The notes under the pieces: model-generated
What the model was told of the DNA's origin: nothing
Seen by the model: only the letters and a program-made list of their open reading frames with translations
Databases searched by the model: none
Position numbers and translations under genes: made by a program
Part shown: positions 28,443-38,256 of the stretch, one piece after another
How positions within the stretch are numbered: position 1 is the first letter of the stretch
Layout of the letters: each line of letters starts with the position of its first letter
Origin: Pseudomonas sp. UBA4617
Lineage (GTDB): Bacteria; Pseudomonadota; Gammaproteobacteria; Pseudomonadales; Pseudomonadaceae
NCBI RefSeq assembly: GCF_002386445.1
Contig: NZ_DGIR01000001.1
Coordinates: 1 to 54,578, forward strand
DNA length: 54,578 bases
Direction: 5' to 3'

Positions 28443-29516
28443 CTACCAGCGCATCCTTACCCCAAGGCTACCTATCAATCCGTTCAGGTCATTGTCATCC
28501 ACGTCACTGCTGTAGTCGGCACTGACAAACACCGCCACTGCCGGCGTCACCCGCGCCACCAGCCCCAGGCCCAGTTCCACCGTGGTCGAATAGCGCGAGC
28601 TGGATATCTTGTCGACCTGGTCCAGCTTCACCTCATCGGCATTGCTGAAGTCATACCACACGTTGGTACGCACATAGGGCTCGATCGGCATGCCGCGCAC
28701 ATCGTAGCGCCCGGACAACCTGGCACCGACCCGCCCGCTCCAGCTTGGCTGGCTGTCCAAGGCTTGCAGGGTCTGTTCCTGAGCCTGGCTGCCGGGGAAG
28801 AACTGCTGGTTGATCAATTGCGCCTGCGGCTCGATCACCCAGCCCCCGCCCAGGCCGATGGGAATGCCACCTTCCAGCGAGAAGGTCATGGCGTGGCCGC
28901 TGTCGTCCAGGCGCTGGCCGTTCTGGTCACGGCCATCGACGTCGATGCGCGAACCCATCGCCACAGCATCCAGGTGCCAGCCCTGTTCATGGGTCATGCT
29001 CCAGTAAACGCCCAGGCTTTCGCCGTTCAGCTTCACCGCGTTGCGCTGTTTATCTCCCAGCCGTTGGCGCATGCCATTGAAGTTGGTTTGCAGACTGTTC
29101 TGCCCGATGAAGATACCTGCACGGTGCACATTGCCTGCTGCCGTTTCCCGCACGAACAGGTCCGGGCCGACCAGCAGTTGCTGGCCAGGCGCCAGTTGCG
29201 CCGAAGGTTGCGCGTCGCTGCGGGCCGGGGTGGGAAAGAACTGCGCCCACTGGCTGGCACCCGGGGCTGCGGCGGCAAGCCCATGGCGCTCGCTGATCTT
29301 CTGCGAAAAGGCAGTCAAGGTACCGAGACTCAAGCCACTGGCGCTGACGGGGTCGAGCGACAGTTGTGGCGGCGCGGTGTGCTGCAGGAAGCCAGGCGAA
29401 GTCGGATCATCCTGCAGTTCGTACGCGAGCGTTTCCACCGGGGTTGCCAGAAGCAGCGACGTGGAAACCGCATAGAAAATGCTGTCGAAGCGCAACGGGT
29501 TCGAGGTGCTTTTCAT
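28443..29516 (-). CDS. Autotransporter-type outer membrane beta-barrel protein without a passenger
   Basis: The 357-residue protein begins with a possible signal sequence (hydrophobic segment about 12-31, then ETLAYE). After a spacer of about 100 residues comes an autotransporter beta-domain of roughly 260 residues with alternating amphipathic strands (SLGVYWSMTHEQGWHLDAVAMGSRID, EPYVRTNVWYDFSN). It ends in RMRW, a terminal aromatic residue as required for BAM insertion. There is no long beta-helix passenger. AAGGAG precedes ATG 29516. It sits between the two glucan operons but nothing links it to sugar metabolism; its role is unknown. Confidence 0.82.
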   Translation of the reverse strand: MKSTSNPLRFDSIFYAVSTSLLLATPVETLAYELQDDPTSPGFLQHTAPPQLSLDPVSASGLSLGTLTAFSQKISERHGLAAAAPGASQWAQFFPTPARSDAQPSAQLAPGQQLLVGPDLFVRETAAGNVHRAGIFIGQNSLQTNFNGMRQRLGDKQRNAVKLNGESLGVYWSMTHEQGWHLDAVAMGSRIDVDGRDQNGQRLDDSGHAMTFSLEGGIPIGLGGGWVIEPQAQLINQQFFPGSQAQEQTLQALDSQPSWSGRVGARLSGRYDVRGMPIEPYVRTNVWYDFSNADEVKLDQVDKISSSRYSTTVELGLGLVARVTPAVAVFVSADYSSDVDDNDLNGLIGSLGVRMRW

Positions 29517-29830
29517 GGCGGATCTCCTTGGTTTGTGGGTACAGCCCTGAGACCTGGCCTGAAGTCACGAGCTGTACGGCAAAAACAGGGGGCGACCCAA
29601 ACCAGCACGCCAGCTTTCGCGGGCGCGCACGAAGGCGCGAGCTAGAGGCCCGGCGCGAGATATTTACTGTCAGACAGGATCAGCTAAGGAGAGACCGCCG
29701 CTTGCGTCAAGAAAGCGTGAATAAAGCGCCGGTAGCGCGTGGCAATGCCAAATGTCTTGATTTTAATGGGAAAAATTCGCTTCATAGCCAGCTTTGCTAT
29801 TTGCCGTCCCGGCGCTATGAAAAAACATTG
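29517..29830. other. Gene-free stretch between the EEP gene and the autotransporter gene
   Basis: About 314 bases contain no ORF that I can support. The right part (29720-29830) is clearly AT-richer than its surroundings. A small palindrome CTGTCAGACAG lies at 29667-29677. The autotransporter promoter must lie at the left end. No RNA gene was recognised. Confidence 0.5.
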
Positions 29831-30625
29831 CTAGAGCCGCACCTCCACTGCGAGGGGCAGATGGTCTGACAAGTGCGACCAAGGTTTGTGCCCCAGAATA
29901 CGTGGCCCATGGCTTTGCGCATTGCGCAGGTAGATCCGGTCCAGGCGCAGCAGTGGCAAGCGGGCAGGGTAGGTGCGGGCGAGGTGGCCATGATGGCGCT
30001 CGAAGGCTTCGTGCAGGTCGCGCTGCAGGCCCAGGGTGCGGTTGCCGTGGGATTTCCAGTCGTTGAAGTCACCGGCAATGATCACCGGGGCGTCGTCAGG
30101 TAATGACTCAAGTAGCTTGCGCAGCAGTTGCAACTGTTTCTGGCGGTGGCTTTCCAGCAACGACAAGTGCACGCAGATGGCGTGCACGTTGTGCTTCCCG
30201 GGAACGTCGAGAATGCAATGCAACAGGCCGCGGCGCTCCGGGCCGGTGATCGACACGTCAAGGTTGCGGTGTTCGATTATCGGGTATTTGGAGAGCAGGG
30301 CATTGCCATGGTGGCCCTCGGGGTAGACTGCGTTGCGACCGTAGGCAAAGTCGCTCCACATGCTGTCGGCAAGGAATTCGTACTGGGACGTTTGCGGCCA
30401 GCCGGGGTAGCGTGCAGCGTGGCGATCGTGGCTGCCGAGCACTTCCTGGAGGAAGACGATATCGGCCTGGGTACTGCGCACCGCCTCGCGCAGCTCCGGC
30501 AGAATGAAGCGCCGGTTGAAGGCGGTGAAGCCCTTGTGGGTATTCACCGTCAGTACCCGTAGCCGCTTCACGGCCGGGGCCTGGTTGACGCTGGCGAAAC
30601 CTTTACTGCCGGCTTCGGGGTTCAC
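29831..30625 (-). CDS. Endonuclease/exonuclease/phosphatase (EEP) family protein
   Basis: The 264-residue protein carries the EEP fold motifs in order: RVLTVNTHKGF (about 23-33, metal site), DIVFLQEV with the conserved Glu (about 54-61), a central Asn/His region, GDFNDW (about 184-189) and the C-terminal SDHLPL (about 253-258). Such enzymes cut phosphodiester bonds in DNA, RNA, phospholipids or inositol phosphates. The start is GTG 30625, preceded by GAGGAG about 6 bases upstream; no ATG fits better. No signal peptide is seen, so it is probably cytoplasmic. It lies downstream of glgX in the same direction, behind several hairpins, so it is likely a separate transcript. The substrate is unknown. 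Confidence 0.85.
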   Translation of the reverse strand: MNPEAGSKGFASVNQAPAVKRLRVLTVNTHKGFTAFNRRFILPELREAVRSTQADIVFLQEVLGSHDRHAARYPGWPQTSQYEFLADSMWSDFAYGRNAVYPEGHHGNALLSKYPIIEHRNLDVSITGPERRGLLHCILDVPGKHNVHAICVHLSLLESHRQKQLQLLRKLLESLPDDAPVIIAGDFNDWKSHGNRTLGLQRDLHEAFERHHGHLARTYPARLPLLRLDRIYLRNAQSHGPRILGHKPWSHLSDHLPLAVEVRL

Positions 30626-30666
30626 GGTGGCTCCTCAGGTAACGGTTTACACGCTTCATTGCAGGG

Positions 30667-30747
30667 GCGGCCTTGGGCCGCGCAAGGGGCTTTCGACAGC
30701 CCCGTTTCCAGCACCAGGCAAGCATGGCTTGGGCCGCTGTGCGGCCC
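30667..30747. repeat. Three adjacent hairpins downstream of glgX
   Basis: GCGGCC-TTG-GGCCGC (30667-30681), GGGGCT-TTCGAC-AGCCCC (30686-30703) and GGGCCGC-TGT-GCGGCCC (30731-30747) follow each other between the glgX stop and the EEP start. They probably attenuate or end the glucan operon transcript. None has a long T-run. Confidence 0.55.
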
Positions 30748-30799
30748 TGTCGCCACACAAGGCGCTCTAAATAAAAGGACCCATGCCAACCGTTCAGGT

Positions 30800-32953
30800 T
30801 CACTCCTCGTCGCGCTGCAACACCATCAGCAACAACGACCGGCCTTTGACCTCGAAGGTGCTGTCGAACTGCAGGTGCTGGCCTTTGCGCAGTTCCGGCC
30901 GGTCGGTATCGACCAGGCAGCTCCAGTAATCGCCTTCAGGCACGCTCGGCAGTTTGAACGGCACGATGTCATGGTGAGCGTTGACGATCAGCAGGACGGT
31001 GGCCTCGGCGCCTGGCCGGGCGATGCCGCTGACCTGGGCCCGGCCATCGATCAGCATGCCCAGGCAGCGTCCGTGCGGATCTTCCCACTGCTCCACGCTC
31101 ATCTCGTTGCCGTCCGGTGCCAGCCAGGTCACGTCCTTGACCCCGATTGCTTCATTGTAGTCACCCACCAGGAAGCGCGAACGCCGCAGGACCGGGTAGG
31201 CCAGGCGCAGTCGGGTGAGGCGCTTGACGAACCTCAGCAACTCCTGGCCTTCTTCATCCAGTTCCCAGTTCACCCAGCCGATCTCGCTGTCCTGGCAGTA
31301 GGCATTGTTGTTGCCGTGCTGGGTACGGCTGAACTCGTCGCCGGCGACCATCATCGGCGTGCCTTGGGCGAACAGCAAGGTGGCGAAGTAATTGCGCATC
31401 TGCCGCATGCGCAGGGCAGTGATGGCCGGGTCCTGCGTAGGCCCCTCGACGCCACAGTTCCACGACAGGTTGTTGTCGGTGCCGTCCTGGTTGTTCTCGT
31501 CGTTGTCCTCGTTGTGTTTCTCGTTGTACGACACCAGGTCACGCAAGGTGAAGCCGTCGTGGGCGGTGATGAAGTTTACCGACGCGTATGGCCGTCGGCC
31601 GCGGTTGTTGAACATGTCGCCCGAGGCGGTCATGCGCGCGGCAAAGTCGGCCAGCTGGCCCTCGTCACCTTTCCAGAACGCCCGCACAGTGTCGCGGAAG
31701 CGGTCGTTCCACTCTGCCCAGCCCGGGGCGAAATTGCCCACCTGGTAGCCGCCGGGGCCGCAGTCCCAAGGTTCGGCGATCAGCTTGACCTGGCGCAACA
31801 GCGGGTCCTGGCGGCAGGCGACCAGGAAGCTGTGGCGCTCGCTGTAGCCTTCGTGGTAGCGGCCGAGGATAGTCGCCAGGTCGAAGCGGAAGCCATCCAC
31901 ATGCATCTCGCCGGCCCAGTAGCGCAGCGAATCGGTGACCAGCTGCAACACGCACGGGTGGCTGAGGTCCAGCGTGTTGCCGGTGCCTGAGTCGTTGATG
32001 TAATAGCGCTTCTGCTCAGGCATCAGGCGGTAGTACGAGGCGTTGTCGATACCGCGCATCGACAGCGTGGGCCCCAGCTCGTTGCCCTCGGCGGTGTGGT
32101 TGTAGACAACGTCGAGAATCACCTCCAGCCCGGCGTCGTGCAGGTGCGCGACCATTTCCTTGAACTCGGCGATCTTGCCACTGGCCAGGTAGGCCGGGTG
32201 GGGGGCGAAGAAGGCGATGGTGTTGTAGCCCCAATAGTTGTTCAGGCCTTTCTGCAGCAGGTGCTGGTCGTTGACGAAGGCATGGATCGGCAGCAGCTCG
32301 ATGCTGGATACCCCCAGCTCCTTGATGTGCCCGAGCAGCTCGTCGTTGGCCAGGCCGCCGAAGGTGCCGCGCAGGTGTTCCGGCACGGCGGGGTGGCGCA
32401 TGCTGATGCCCTTGGTGTGGGCTTCATAGATGATGGTGCGCTCCCAGGGGATTTGCACCCGTTCATCGCGACCCCAGGTGAACGCCGGGTCGATGACCTT
32501 GCACTTGGGCACGAACGGCGCACTGTCGCGCTCGTCGAACGACAGGTCACCGTCGGGGTGGCCGATGGTATAGCCGAACAGCGCTTCGGACCATTTCAGT
32601 GCGCCGACCAGTTGTTTGGCGTAAGGGTCGATCAGCAGTTTGTTGGGGTTGAAGCGGTGGCCGTTCTCCGGCTCGTACGGCCCATGCACGCGGTAGCCGT
32701 AGATCAGGCCAGGGTGCGCGTCGGGCAGGTAACCGTGGTAGATCTCGTCGGTGTATTCCGGTAGTTCGATGCGTTCGACTTCCTTTTCCCCCGTCGGGTC
32801 GAACAGGCACAGCTCGACCTTGGTGGCGTTGGCCGAGAACAGGGCGAAGTTGACGCCCAACCCGTCCCAGGTGGCGCCGAGGGGAAAGGGCAGGCCTTCG
32901 CGAATGCGCGAGGGGGCAACGGAGCGGGTTTTCTTGGGCGTGCGCGGGCTCAT
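30800..32953 (-). CDS. glgX: Glycogen debranching enzyme (isoamylase type)
   Basis: GlgX hydrolyses alpha-1,6 branch points of glucan. The 717-residue protein has an N-terminal CBM48 (FPLGATWDGLGVNFALFSANATKVELCLFD, about 23-52) and a GH13_11 catalytic domain with D358 (DGFRFDLAT), E394 (LIAEPWDCG) and D466 (TAHDGFTL). VYNHTAEGNELGPTLS and NNYWGYNTIAFFAP are isoamylase-type motifs. GAGG precedes ATG 32953. It is the last gene of the leftward operon glgA-treZ-malQ-treY-DUF2934-glgX. Its products, linear malto-oligosaccharides, feed MalQ and TreY/TreZ. Confidence 0.95.
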   Translation of the reverse strand: MSPRTPKKTRSVAPSRIREGLPFPLGATWDGLGVNFALFSANATKVELCLFDPTGEKEVERIELPEYTDEIYHGYLPDAHPGLIYGYRVHGPYEPENGHRFNPNKLLIDPYAKQLVGALKWSEALFGYTIGHPDGDLSFDERDSAPFVPKCKVIDPAFTWGRDERVQIPWERTIIYEAHTKGISMRHPAVPEHLRGTFGGLANDELLGHIKELGVSSIELLPIHAFVNDQHLLQKGLNNYWGYNTIAFFAPHPAYLASGKIAEFKEMVAHLHDAGLEVILDVVYNHTAEGNELGPTLSMRGIDNASYYRLMPEQKRYYINDSGTGNTLDLSHPCVLQLVTDSLRYWAGEMHVDGFRFDLATILGRYHEGYSERHSFLVACRQDPLLRQVKLIAEPWDCGPGGYQVGNFAPGWAEWNDRFRDTVRAFWKGDEGQLADFAARMTASGDMFNNRGRRPYASVNFITAHDGFTLRDLVSYNEKHNEDNDENNQDGTDNNLSWNCGVEGPTQDPAITALRMRQMRNYFATLLFAQGTPMMVAGDEFSRTQHGNNNAYCQDSEIGWVNWELDEEGQELLRFVKRLTRLRLAYPVLRRSRFLVGDYNEAIGVKDVTWLAPDGNEMSVEQWEDPHGRCLGMLIDGRAQVSGIARPGAEATVLLIVNAHHDIVPFKLPSVPEGDYWSCLVDTDRPELRKGQHLQFDSTFEVKGRSLLLMVLQRDEE

Positions 32954-33104
32954 GACGGTCCTCGAATGGCCGGGTGCTGGAAACGGAACGATGGATGTCT
33001 GGGTCGGCCTTTCGCGGGCACGCCCGGTGCCACAGGGAATTCCCCAACCGCTAGCCAGTACAGGTCCATGGCAGCGGGCTTGGCGCGAAAGGGCCGATAG
33101 CGGC

Positions 33105-33398
33105 TCAGCCAGCTGAGGGTTTCTTTACCGCACGGGTTTTTTTCGCCACAGCCGGCTTGACGCCCGGCAACGCCGCTACCTTGGGCTCGGCTGGCGCCTT
33201 GGGCGCTGCCGCTGCTTTCGGCTTGGTCGCTACCTTGGCTTTGCCAGCCGCCTTGGGTTTGGCTTCGGGCGCCAGTGCCTCGGCTTCGGCAAGCTTGCGC
33301 GCCATCTCCCAATGGCGGCTTTCCTGCCCTTCCGGTTTGCCCTCCGATTCCCAGATCTGGTAGGCGAATTCGCGTACTCGTTTTTCATCGACACTCAT
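33105..33398 (-). CDS. DUF2934 protein with histone H1-like Lys/Ala/Pro tail
   Basis: The 97-residue protein begins with a DUF2934 domain (VREFAYQIWESEGKPEGQESRHWEMARKLAEAE, about 8-40). The rest is a low-complexity tail of Lys, Ala and Pro (KPKAAGKAKVATKPKAAAAP and similar), like histone H1 or AlgP tails, and should be disordered and strongly positive. ATG 33398 has AGGAG 7 bases upstream; a GTG one codon earlier is less likely. It sits inside the glucan operon between treY and glgX, and I recall DUF2934 genes at this place in other pseudomonads. The function is unknown; binding to DNA or anionic polymer is a guess from charge. Confidence 0.85.
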   Translation of the reverse strand: MSVDEKRVREFAYQIWESEGKPEGQESRHWEMARKLAEAEALAPEAKPKAAGKAKVATKPKAAAAPKAPAEPKVAALPGVKPAVAKKTRAVKKPSAG

Positions 33399-33415
33399 CA
33401 CGACGCTCCTGAATG

Positions 33416-36190
33416 CTAGGCATGTTCGATCAACAGGTTGACTGGGAACTCCGACAGCACGGCGCTCAACATCAACTCTCTAACAGGGCTGACAACGGCA
33501 CCGCCAAAAAGTCCAGTCGAATTGGCAGGCGAAAAGGCAAACGGCAAACTTACCCGGGTGTCGTCCCAGTTCTGCGCCGGGATCAGGGGTATGGCGGCTG
33601 CGCCCAGCAGGGTACTGGCCAGGCGTGGCGCGATGATGACGGCGCGCTGGCCTTCGCCCAGGCGGGCGAAGGCCAGTACCTTGTCGGCGTGGCGGCCGTG
33701 CACGGTCAGGGGCAGGTAGGCGCCTCGGCTGAACAGCTCGGCATTGGCCTGGCGGCAGTCGAGCACGCGGGCAATCAAAGCCTGCTTGATACGGCCGTCC
33801 TGCCAGTGCGCCAGCAACTCGGCCAGCGGCGTGGCGTCGTCCAGGCTGTTGCGCCGGGCGGCATAATCCACGGCCCGGCGGTTGTCTGGGTCGACCAGGC
33901 TGAAGTCCCAGTATTCATTGCCCTGGTACAGGTCGGGCACACCGGGCGTGGTCATGCGCAGCAGGGCCTGCACCAGGCCGTTGAGTGCCCCGGGGCAGGC
34001 CAGCAACTGCGCGGCTTCGGCCAGCGACTTGCGCAACTGCTGGTTCTCGCCGTCCAGCAGCAGGCCGTCGACATAACGCGCACAGGCAGCTTCATACGCC
34101 TCGTTGGGCGCGCTCCAGCTGCTGCGCAGCTTGGCTTCACGCACGGCCTTCTGCTGCCATTGGCGAATGCGCTCGGCGTACTGGCGCAGGCCATTGTCAT
34201 CATGCGGGTCCAGCTCCAGCGGCCAGCTGCCGAGCAAGGTCTGCAACAACATCAGTTCGTCGCCAGGGCTGGGCGCCGGGCCGTCGTCCAGCGGCACGCG
34301 CAACGGGCTGGCCAGCTCGCGCCAGTGCTCCACCCGGCTGGCCAGCCACGGGCCGCGCTCGCTCAGCACGGCCAGACGCGCACGGGTGTCTTCACCGCGT
34401 TTGTGGTCATGCGTGGCGGTGGCCAGCAGGTTGTCGGGGAAGTCGCGCAAGCGCCGCTGTGCCTCGTTGTGGAAGTGCTCGGGCCGGGCGCTGAAACGCT
34501 CGGCCTCGAAGCCGACGTCGTTGCGCGACAGCAGCCGGGCGCTGCGATAGAAGGCGGTATCTTCCACGGCCTTGGCGGCGCTGGGCGCGGTCAGTTGCTG
34601 GAAGCGCACGCAGGCGTGGCGCAACTGCTTGCGCGCATGGCCCGCTGGCAGCTTGCGCCAGGCGTGCCCGCCCAGCCATTGCTCGAGCTGCTCGAGCAGG
34701 GGCCAGTCGGCCTCGCTGAGGTCTTGCCGGGCGTTGGCCAGCGCCTGCTGGAAGAACGCTTCGTCTTGCGCCGGGCGACCACAGGCATTGAAGTAGGTGC
34801 GGTACACCGGGTAATGCGCCACCAGCGCCTGCAAGGCACGGCGGATCGCGCCCAAGGTCAGGTCGCGGGTCATCAGGTCATTGCGCGCCACCTGCAACAG
34901 CGCCTGGGCCACCGACTCGCAATCCCCGGCCAGGCTGGCATTGAGTACCAGGTGACGCGCCTGGCGCACTTCTTCGCTGAAGGCAGGGCGCTCGGTCACG
35001 TTGGCCCACAGCTCGGTCAGCGTGGCCTCGCCTGCGGGGTCATGCTGCAGCAGCGATACCTGATTCATGAACTCGTAGCCGGTGGTGCCATCGGTCAGCC
35101 AGTCGCGGTGCAGGTGCTCGTCGGCGCCGAGGATCTTTTCCACGTAGATCGGGAAGTGCTCCAGCGCCGCGTGCACCGGGCGTCGCGCCAGCAAGCCATC
35201 GACCCGCCGGCGCAGTTTGCGGCAGTAGCCACGTGGGTCGGCCAGGCCGTCGATATGGTCGATGCGCAGGCCATCCACCAGGCCGCGCTCGATCAGCTCG
35301 AAGAGCTTGGCATGGGTGGCCTCGAATACCACTGCGCGTTCGACCCGCAGGCCACCCAGCTCGTTGATGTCGAAAAAGCGCCGCCAGTTGATGTCGTCGG
35401 CAGCGGTGCGCCAGCTGGCCAGGCGGTAGGTCTGGCGTTCCAGCAGCAGGTGCAGGCGCCTGAAGCCGGCCTCGCTGCGGCTGTCGAAGGCCTCCAGGGC
35501 CGATTGCAGGTCGGCGCCTTCGTCCACCAGGCGGGCCAGTTCGGCGTGCAGGGGCGGGGCGTCGGCCAGCGGGTCGGACGATGCGTTCAGGGCGGTGAAG
35601 TGCTCGGCCAGGGCCTTCAGCGCCGGCTCCGGGCTCAGGGCCAGAATCCAGCCGTAATCGGCCGGGCAGATCGGGAACCGGTGCTGGTAATGGGCGATTT
35701 GCAGCACGCCGTGCTGGGCGTCGAATTGCAGTGGTATCTCACCCTGTTTCAAGGCCACGCCGTAGTCGCTGCCGAGGAACGGCAGCAGCAATTGCCCGGC
35801 CAGCAACGGGTCGCTGGAATGCCACTGGATGTCGAAGAACTGTGCATAGGGGCTGCGCCGGCCCCAGGCCAGCAGGCTTTGCCACCACGGGTTGTCGGCA
35901 CCGCCGACGGCCATGTGGTTGGACACCGTGTCGAGGATCAGCCCCATGCCGTGCTGGCGCAGGGCTGCGACCAGCCGCACCAGGGCTGCCTCGCCGCCCA
36001 GCTCCGGGTTGACCTGGGTCGGGTCGACCACGTCGTAACCGTGGCGCGAACCGGCGCGGGCCTTGAGGATTGGTGAGGCATACAGGTGGCTGATGCCCAA
36101 CTGGGCAAAGTACGGCACCAGTGGCACGGCGTGGTCGAGGGTGAAGTCACTGTGAAACTGCAGACGCAGGGTGGCGCTCAGGGCTTTCAT
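33416..36190 (-). CDS. treY: Maltooligosyltrehalose synthase
   Basis: TreY rearranges the reducing-end bond of malto-oligosaccharides to form maltooligosyltrehalose. The 924-residue protein has the GH13_26 layout: LRLQFHSDFTLDHAVPLVPYFAQLGISHLYASPI at the N-terminus, SRHGYDVVDPTQVNPELGG, LDTVSNHMAVGG, then LRIDHIDGLADP (nucleophile region, about 289-300) and a long C-terminal part with MTTPGVPDLYQGNEYWDFSLVDPDNRR. The length is normal. Its start overlaps the malQ stop by four bases (ATGA). With TreZ it converts glucan to trehalose. Confidence 0.96.
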   Translation of the reverse strand: MKALSATLRLQFHSDFTLDHAVPLVPYFAQLGISHLYASPILKARAGSRHGYDVVDPTQVNPELGGEAALVRLVAALRQHGMGLILDTVSNHMAVGGADNPWWQSLLAWGRRSPYAQFFDIQWHSSDPLLAGQLLLPFLGSDYGVALKQGEIPLQFDAQHGVLQIAHYQHRFPICPADYGWILALSPEPALKALAEHFTALNASSDPLADAPPLHAELARLVDEGADLQSALEAFDSRSEAGFRRLHLLLERQTYRLASWRTAADDINWRRFFDINELGGLRVERAVVFEATHAKLFELIERGLVDGLRIDHIDGLADPRGYCRKLRRRVDGLLARRPVHAALEHFPIYVEKILGADEHLHRDWLTDGTTGYEFMNQVSLLQHDPAGEATLTELWANVTERPAFSEEVRQARHLVLNASLAGDCESVAQALLQVARNDLMTRDLTLGAIRRALQALVAHYPVYRTYFNACGRPAQDEAFFQQALANARQDLSEADWPLLEQLEQWLGGHAWRKLPAGHARKQLRHACVRFQQLTAPSAAKAVEDTAFYRSARLLSRNDVGFEAERFSARPEHFHNEAQRRLRDFPDNLLATATHDHKRGEDTRARLAVLSERGPWLASRVEHWRELASPLRVPLDDGPAPSPGDELMLLQTLLGSWPLELDPHDDNGLRQYAERIRQWQQKAVREAKLRSSWSAPNEAYEAACARYVDGLLLDGENQQLRKSLAEAAQLLACPGALNGLVQALLRMTTPGVPDLYQGNEYWDFSLVDPDNRRAVDYAARRNSLDDATPLAELLAHWQDGRIKQALIARVLDCRQANAELFSRGAYLPLTVHGRHADKVLAFARLGEGQRAVIIAPRLASTLLGAAAIPLIPAQNWDDTRVSLPFAFSPANSTGLFGGAVVSPVRELMLSAVLSEFPVNLLIEHA

Positions 36191-38256
36191 CGGTCACGCT
36201 CCCAGGCTTGCTCACGGGCCTGGGCCAGCAGCTCGATACGCCGGGCGGCATCGTCATCGTCGAGCAGCTCACGCACTGGCCGGGCAAAGCGTCGGCGCCA
36301 GTTGGGGTGGCCTTCGGTGGTACCGGGCAGGTTGGGTTGCTCGTCGCAGCCCAGCAGGTCTTCGAGGGGGACCAGCACCAGCGGGGCGCGGGTGTGGCCA
36401 ACATAGCGAATGGCGGCGTCGATCACGGCGTCGTTGTCCTCAAGCAGGCCATAGTTGGATTCCAGCGTGCGCCGCAGGCCGGCGTGTTCTTTCTGGCGTT
36501 CATGGCGCCAATGCAGTTCGGTAGCGGCATCGATCAGTTGCAGGCGGTGGCTCCAGTCGATATCGCGGTTTTCCAGCCAGCCGGCCAGGGGCGCCAGGTC
36601 GTGGGTGCCGGTGGTGGCCAGGGCATTGTCCGGCCAGTCCAGAATCGGCGTGAAGTTGCCGGGCGAGGCCTGCTCGAACGGCAGCACACGCATGCCCAGT
36701 ACGTTCCGCCTGGCCAAGGCTTCGCGCAGCCCTGCGGGTACGGTGCCCAGGTCTTCGCCGAGGATGACCGCGCCGTGGCGCATCGACTCCAGCGCCAGCA
36801 GGCGCAGCAGGTCGTCCAGCGGGTATTCGAGATAGGCACCTTCGCTGGGCTTGGACCCACGCGGAATCACCCACAACCGGCGCAGGCCCATCACGTGGTC
36901 GATCCGCAGCCCGCCGGCGTGCGCCAGGTTGGCCCGCAGCATTTCGATGAAGGCGCGGTAGCCGTTGCGTTTCAGACCTTCCGGGGAGAAGCCGCAGATG
37001 CCCCAGTCCTGGCCCGCTCGGTTGAGGATGTCTGGTGGTGCACCTACGGTGAGGTTGGCCAGCAACTCGTCCTGGCGGCTCCAGGCCTGGCTGCCGGCGC
37101 CGTCGGCACCCACTGCCAGGTCGGCGATCAGGCCAACTGCCATGCCATTGCCGCGCGCGGCTTCCTGGGCGCGTTGCAGGCTGCGTTCGGTCAGCCATTG
37201 GCAGAAGGCATGGAACTCGATGCGCGCCGGGTAGCTGGCGGCAAAGCTCTGCACTTCGGCATGGTAGGGGTCGCGCCAGGCCTCTGGCCAGTTGCGCCAG
37301 TCGGCGCCGAGGCCTTGGTCGACTGCCTCGGCCTGCAGCACTTCGAAGCGGCAATGGTGTTCCAGTGCTTCGCCGGCGGCCTCGCGGAAACTGTCGAAGT
37401 CGCTTCGCTGCGGGTGGTCGCCTTGGCTGAAGTCCTTGTACAGCGCCTGCAGCAGCCGGCGACGGGTTTCGGCTGCACGCGGCCAATCCACCAGCGGCTC
37501 CTGCTCCAGCGCTTCCAGCGCCTGTTCCAGGCCGCATGCTTCCACCGCCTGGCGCACGGCGCGTTCGCCGAGGATTGCCGCGGGGCTGGCGTACAGGCTG
37601 TTGAGCAGCAGCCGGCTGGAGGGGGAGTAGGGGCTGTAATGGTGCTGGTCGAATGCCGAAAGCGCATGGATCGGGCTGATGGCCAGGGCATCGGCACCGC
37701 GTTCGGCGGCGCTGCGAGCCAGTTGTTCAAGGGCCAGGCAGTCGCCATAGCCACCATCGCCAGGACGACGCAGGCTATATAGCTGCACCGAAATGCCCCA
37801 GCAGCGTGCTGGCGGTTGACTGACCCGGTCATGCAGTGCCACGCAGCCGGCCGGTGCCACGGCCAGGGTGAATGCATGGCCTTCGATGTGTAATTGATGG
37901 TAACCCGGTGGCAACTGGCCGGGCAGCCGGCCCTGGGCATCCAGCTGCAATTGCAGCTGCGCCCCGTCCTCCAGGTTGCAGCGCACCGGGCTGCCGCCGG
38001 CAAAGTAGCGGTCGAGCGCAAGCGTTTGGCCAACATCCGCGGTCAGCAGTGGTGGCACATGCTCGGCATCATCGCTGCGCACGAGGCTGGCCAGGCTGTC
38101 ACGAACCTGGGCATCGTCTGCGCAGCTGTGGCCAAGGGCTTCCAGCACCCGGCGCAGCACATCGTCACTGACTTGCTGAGGGCGGTTGTTGGCATCGACC
38201 CAGTCGCGGGCCAGCCCGGCCTGCCGTGCCAGCTGGTGTAGCAAAGGTTCGCTCAT
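36187..38256 (-). CDS. malQ: 4-alpha-Glucanotransferase (amylomaltase)
   Basis: MalQ transfers maltosyl and longer units between alpha-glucans and releases glucose. This 689-residue GH77 protein has SPIHALSAFDQHHYSPYSPSSRLLLNSLY (about 188-216), LRIDHVMGLRRLWVIPRGS (about 442-460, nucleophile Asp), ILGEDLGTVP (acid/base Glu) and ATTGTHDLAPLAGW. The N-terminal extension of about 150 residues is typical of proteobacterial MalQ. I chose ATG 38256 because it overlaps the treZ stop by four bases; an ATG 13 codons upstream lacks this. It lies between treZ and treY and would remodel chains left by debranching. Confidence 0.94.
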   Translation of the reverse strand: MSEPLLHQLARQAGLARDWVDANNRPQQVSDDVLRRVLEALGHSCADDAQVRDSLASLVRSDDAEHVPPLLTADVGQTLALDRYFAGGSPVRCNLEDGAQLQLQLDAQGRLPGQLPPGYHQLHIEGHAFTLAVAPAGCVALHDRVSQPPARCWGISVQLYSLRRPGDGGYGDCLALEQLARSAAERGADALAISPIHALSAFDQHHYSPYSPSSRLLLNSLYASPAAILGERAVRQAVEACGLEQALEALEQEPLVDWPRAAETRRRLLQALYKDFSQGDHPQRSDFDSFREAAGEALEHHCRFEVLQAEAVDQGLGADWRNWPEAWRDPYHAEVQSFAASYPARIEFHAFCQWLTERSLQRAQEAARGNGMAVGLIADLAVGADGAGSQAWSRQDELLANLTVGAPPDILNRAGQDWGICGFSPEGLKRNGYRAFIEMLRANLAHAGGLRIDHVMGLRRLWVIPRGSKPSEGAYLEYPLDDLLRLLALESMRHGAVILGEDLGTVPAGLREALARRNVLGMRVLPFEQASPGNFTPILDWPDNALATTGTHDLAPLAGWLENRDIDWSHRLQLIDAATELHWRHERQKEHAGLRRTLESNYGLLEDNDAVIDAAIRYVGHTRAPLVLVPLEDLLGCDEQPNLPGTTEGHPNWRRRFARPVRELLDDDDAARRIELLAQAREQAWERDR

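Noticed and set aside
33413..36076. 887-codon open frame on the plus strand
   Set aside because: It is antisense to treY, whose motifs are clear.
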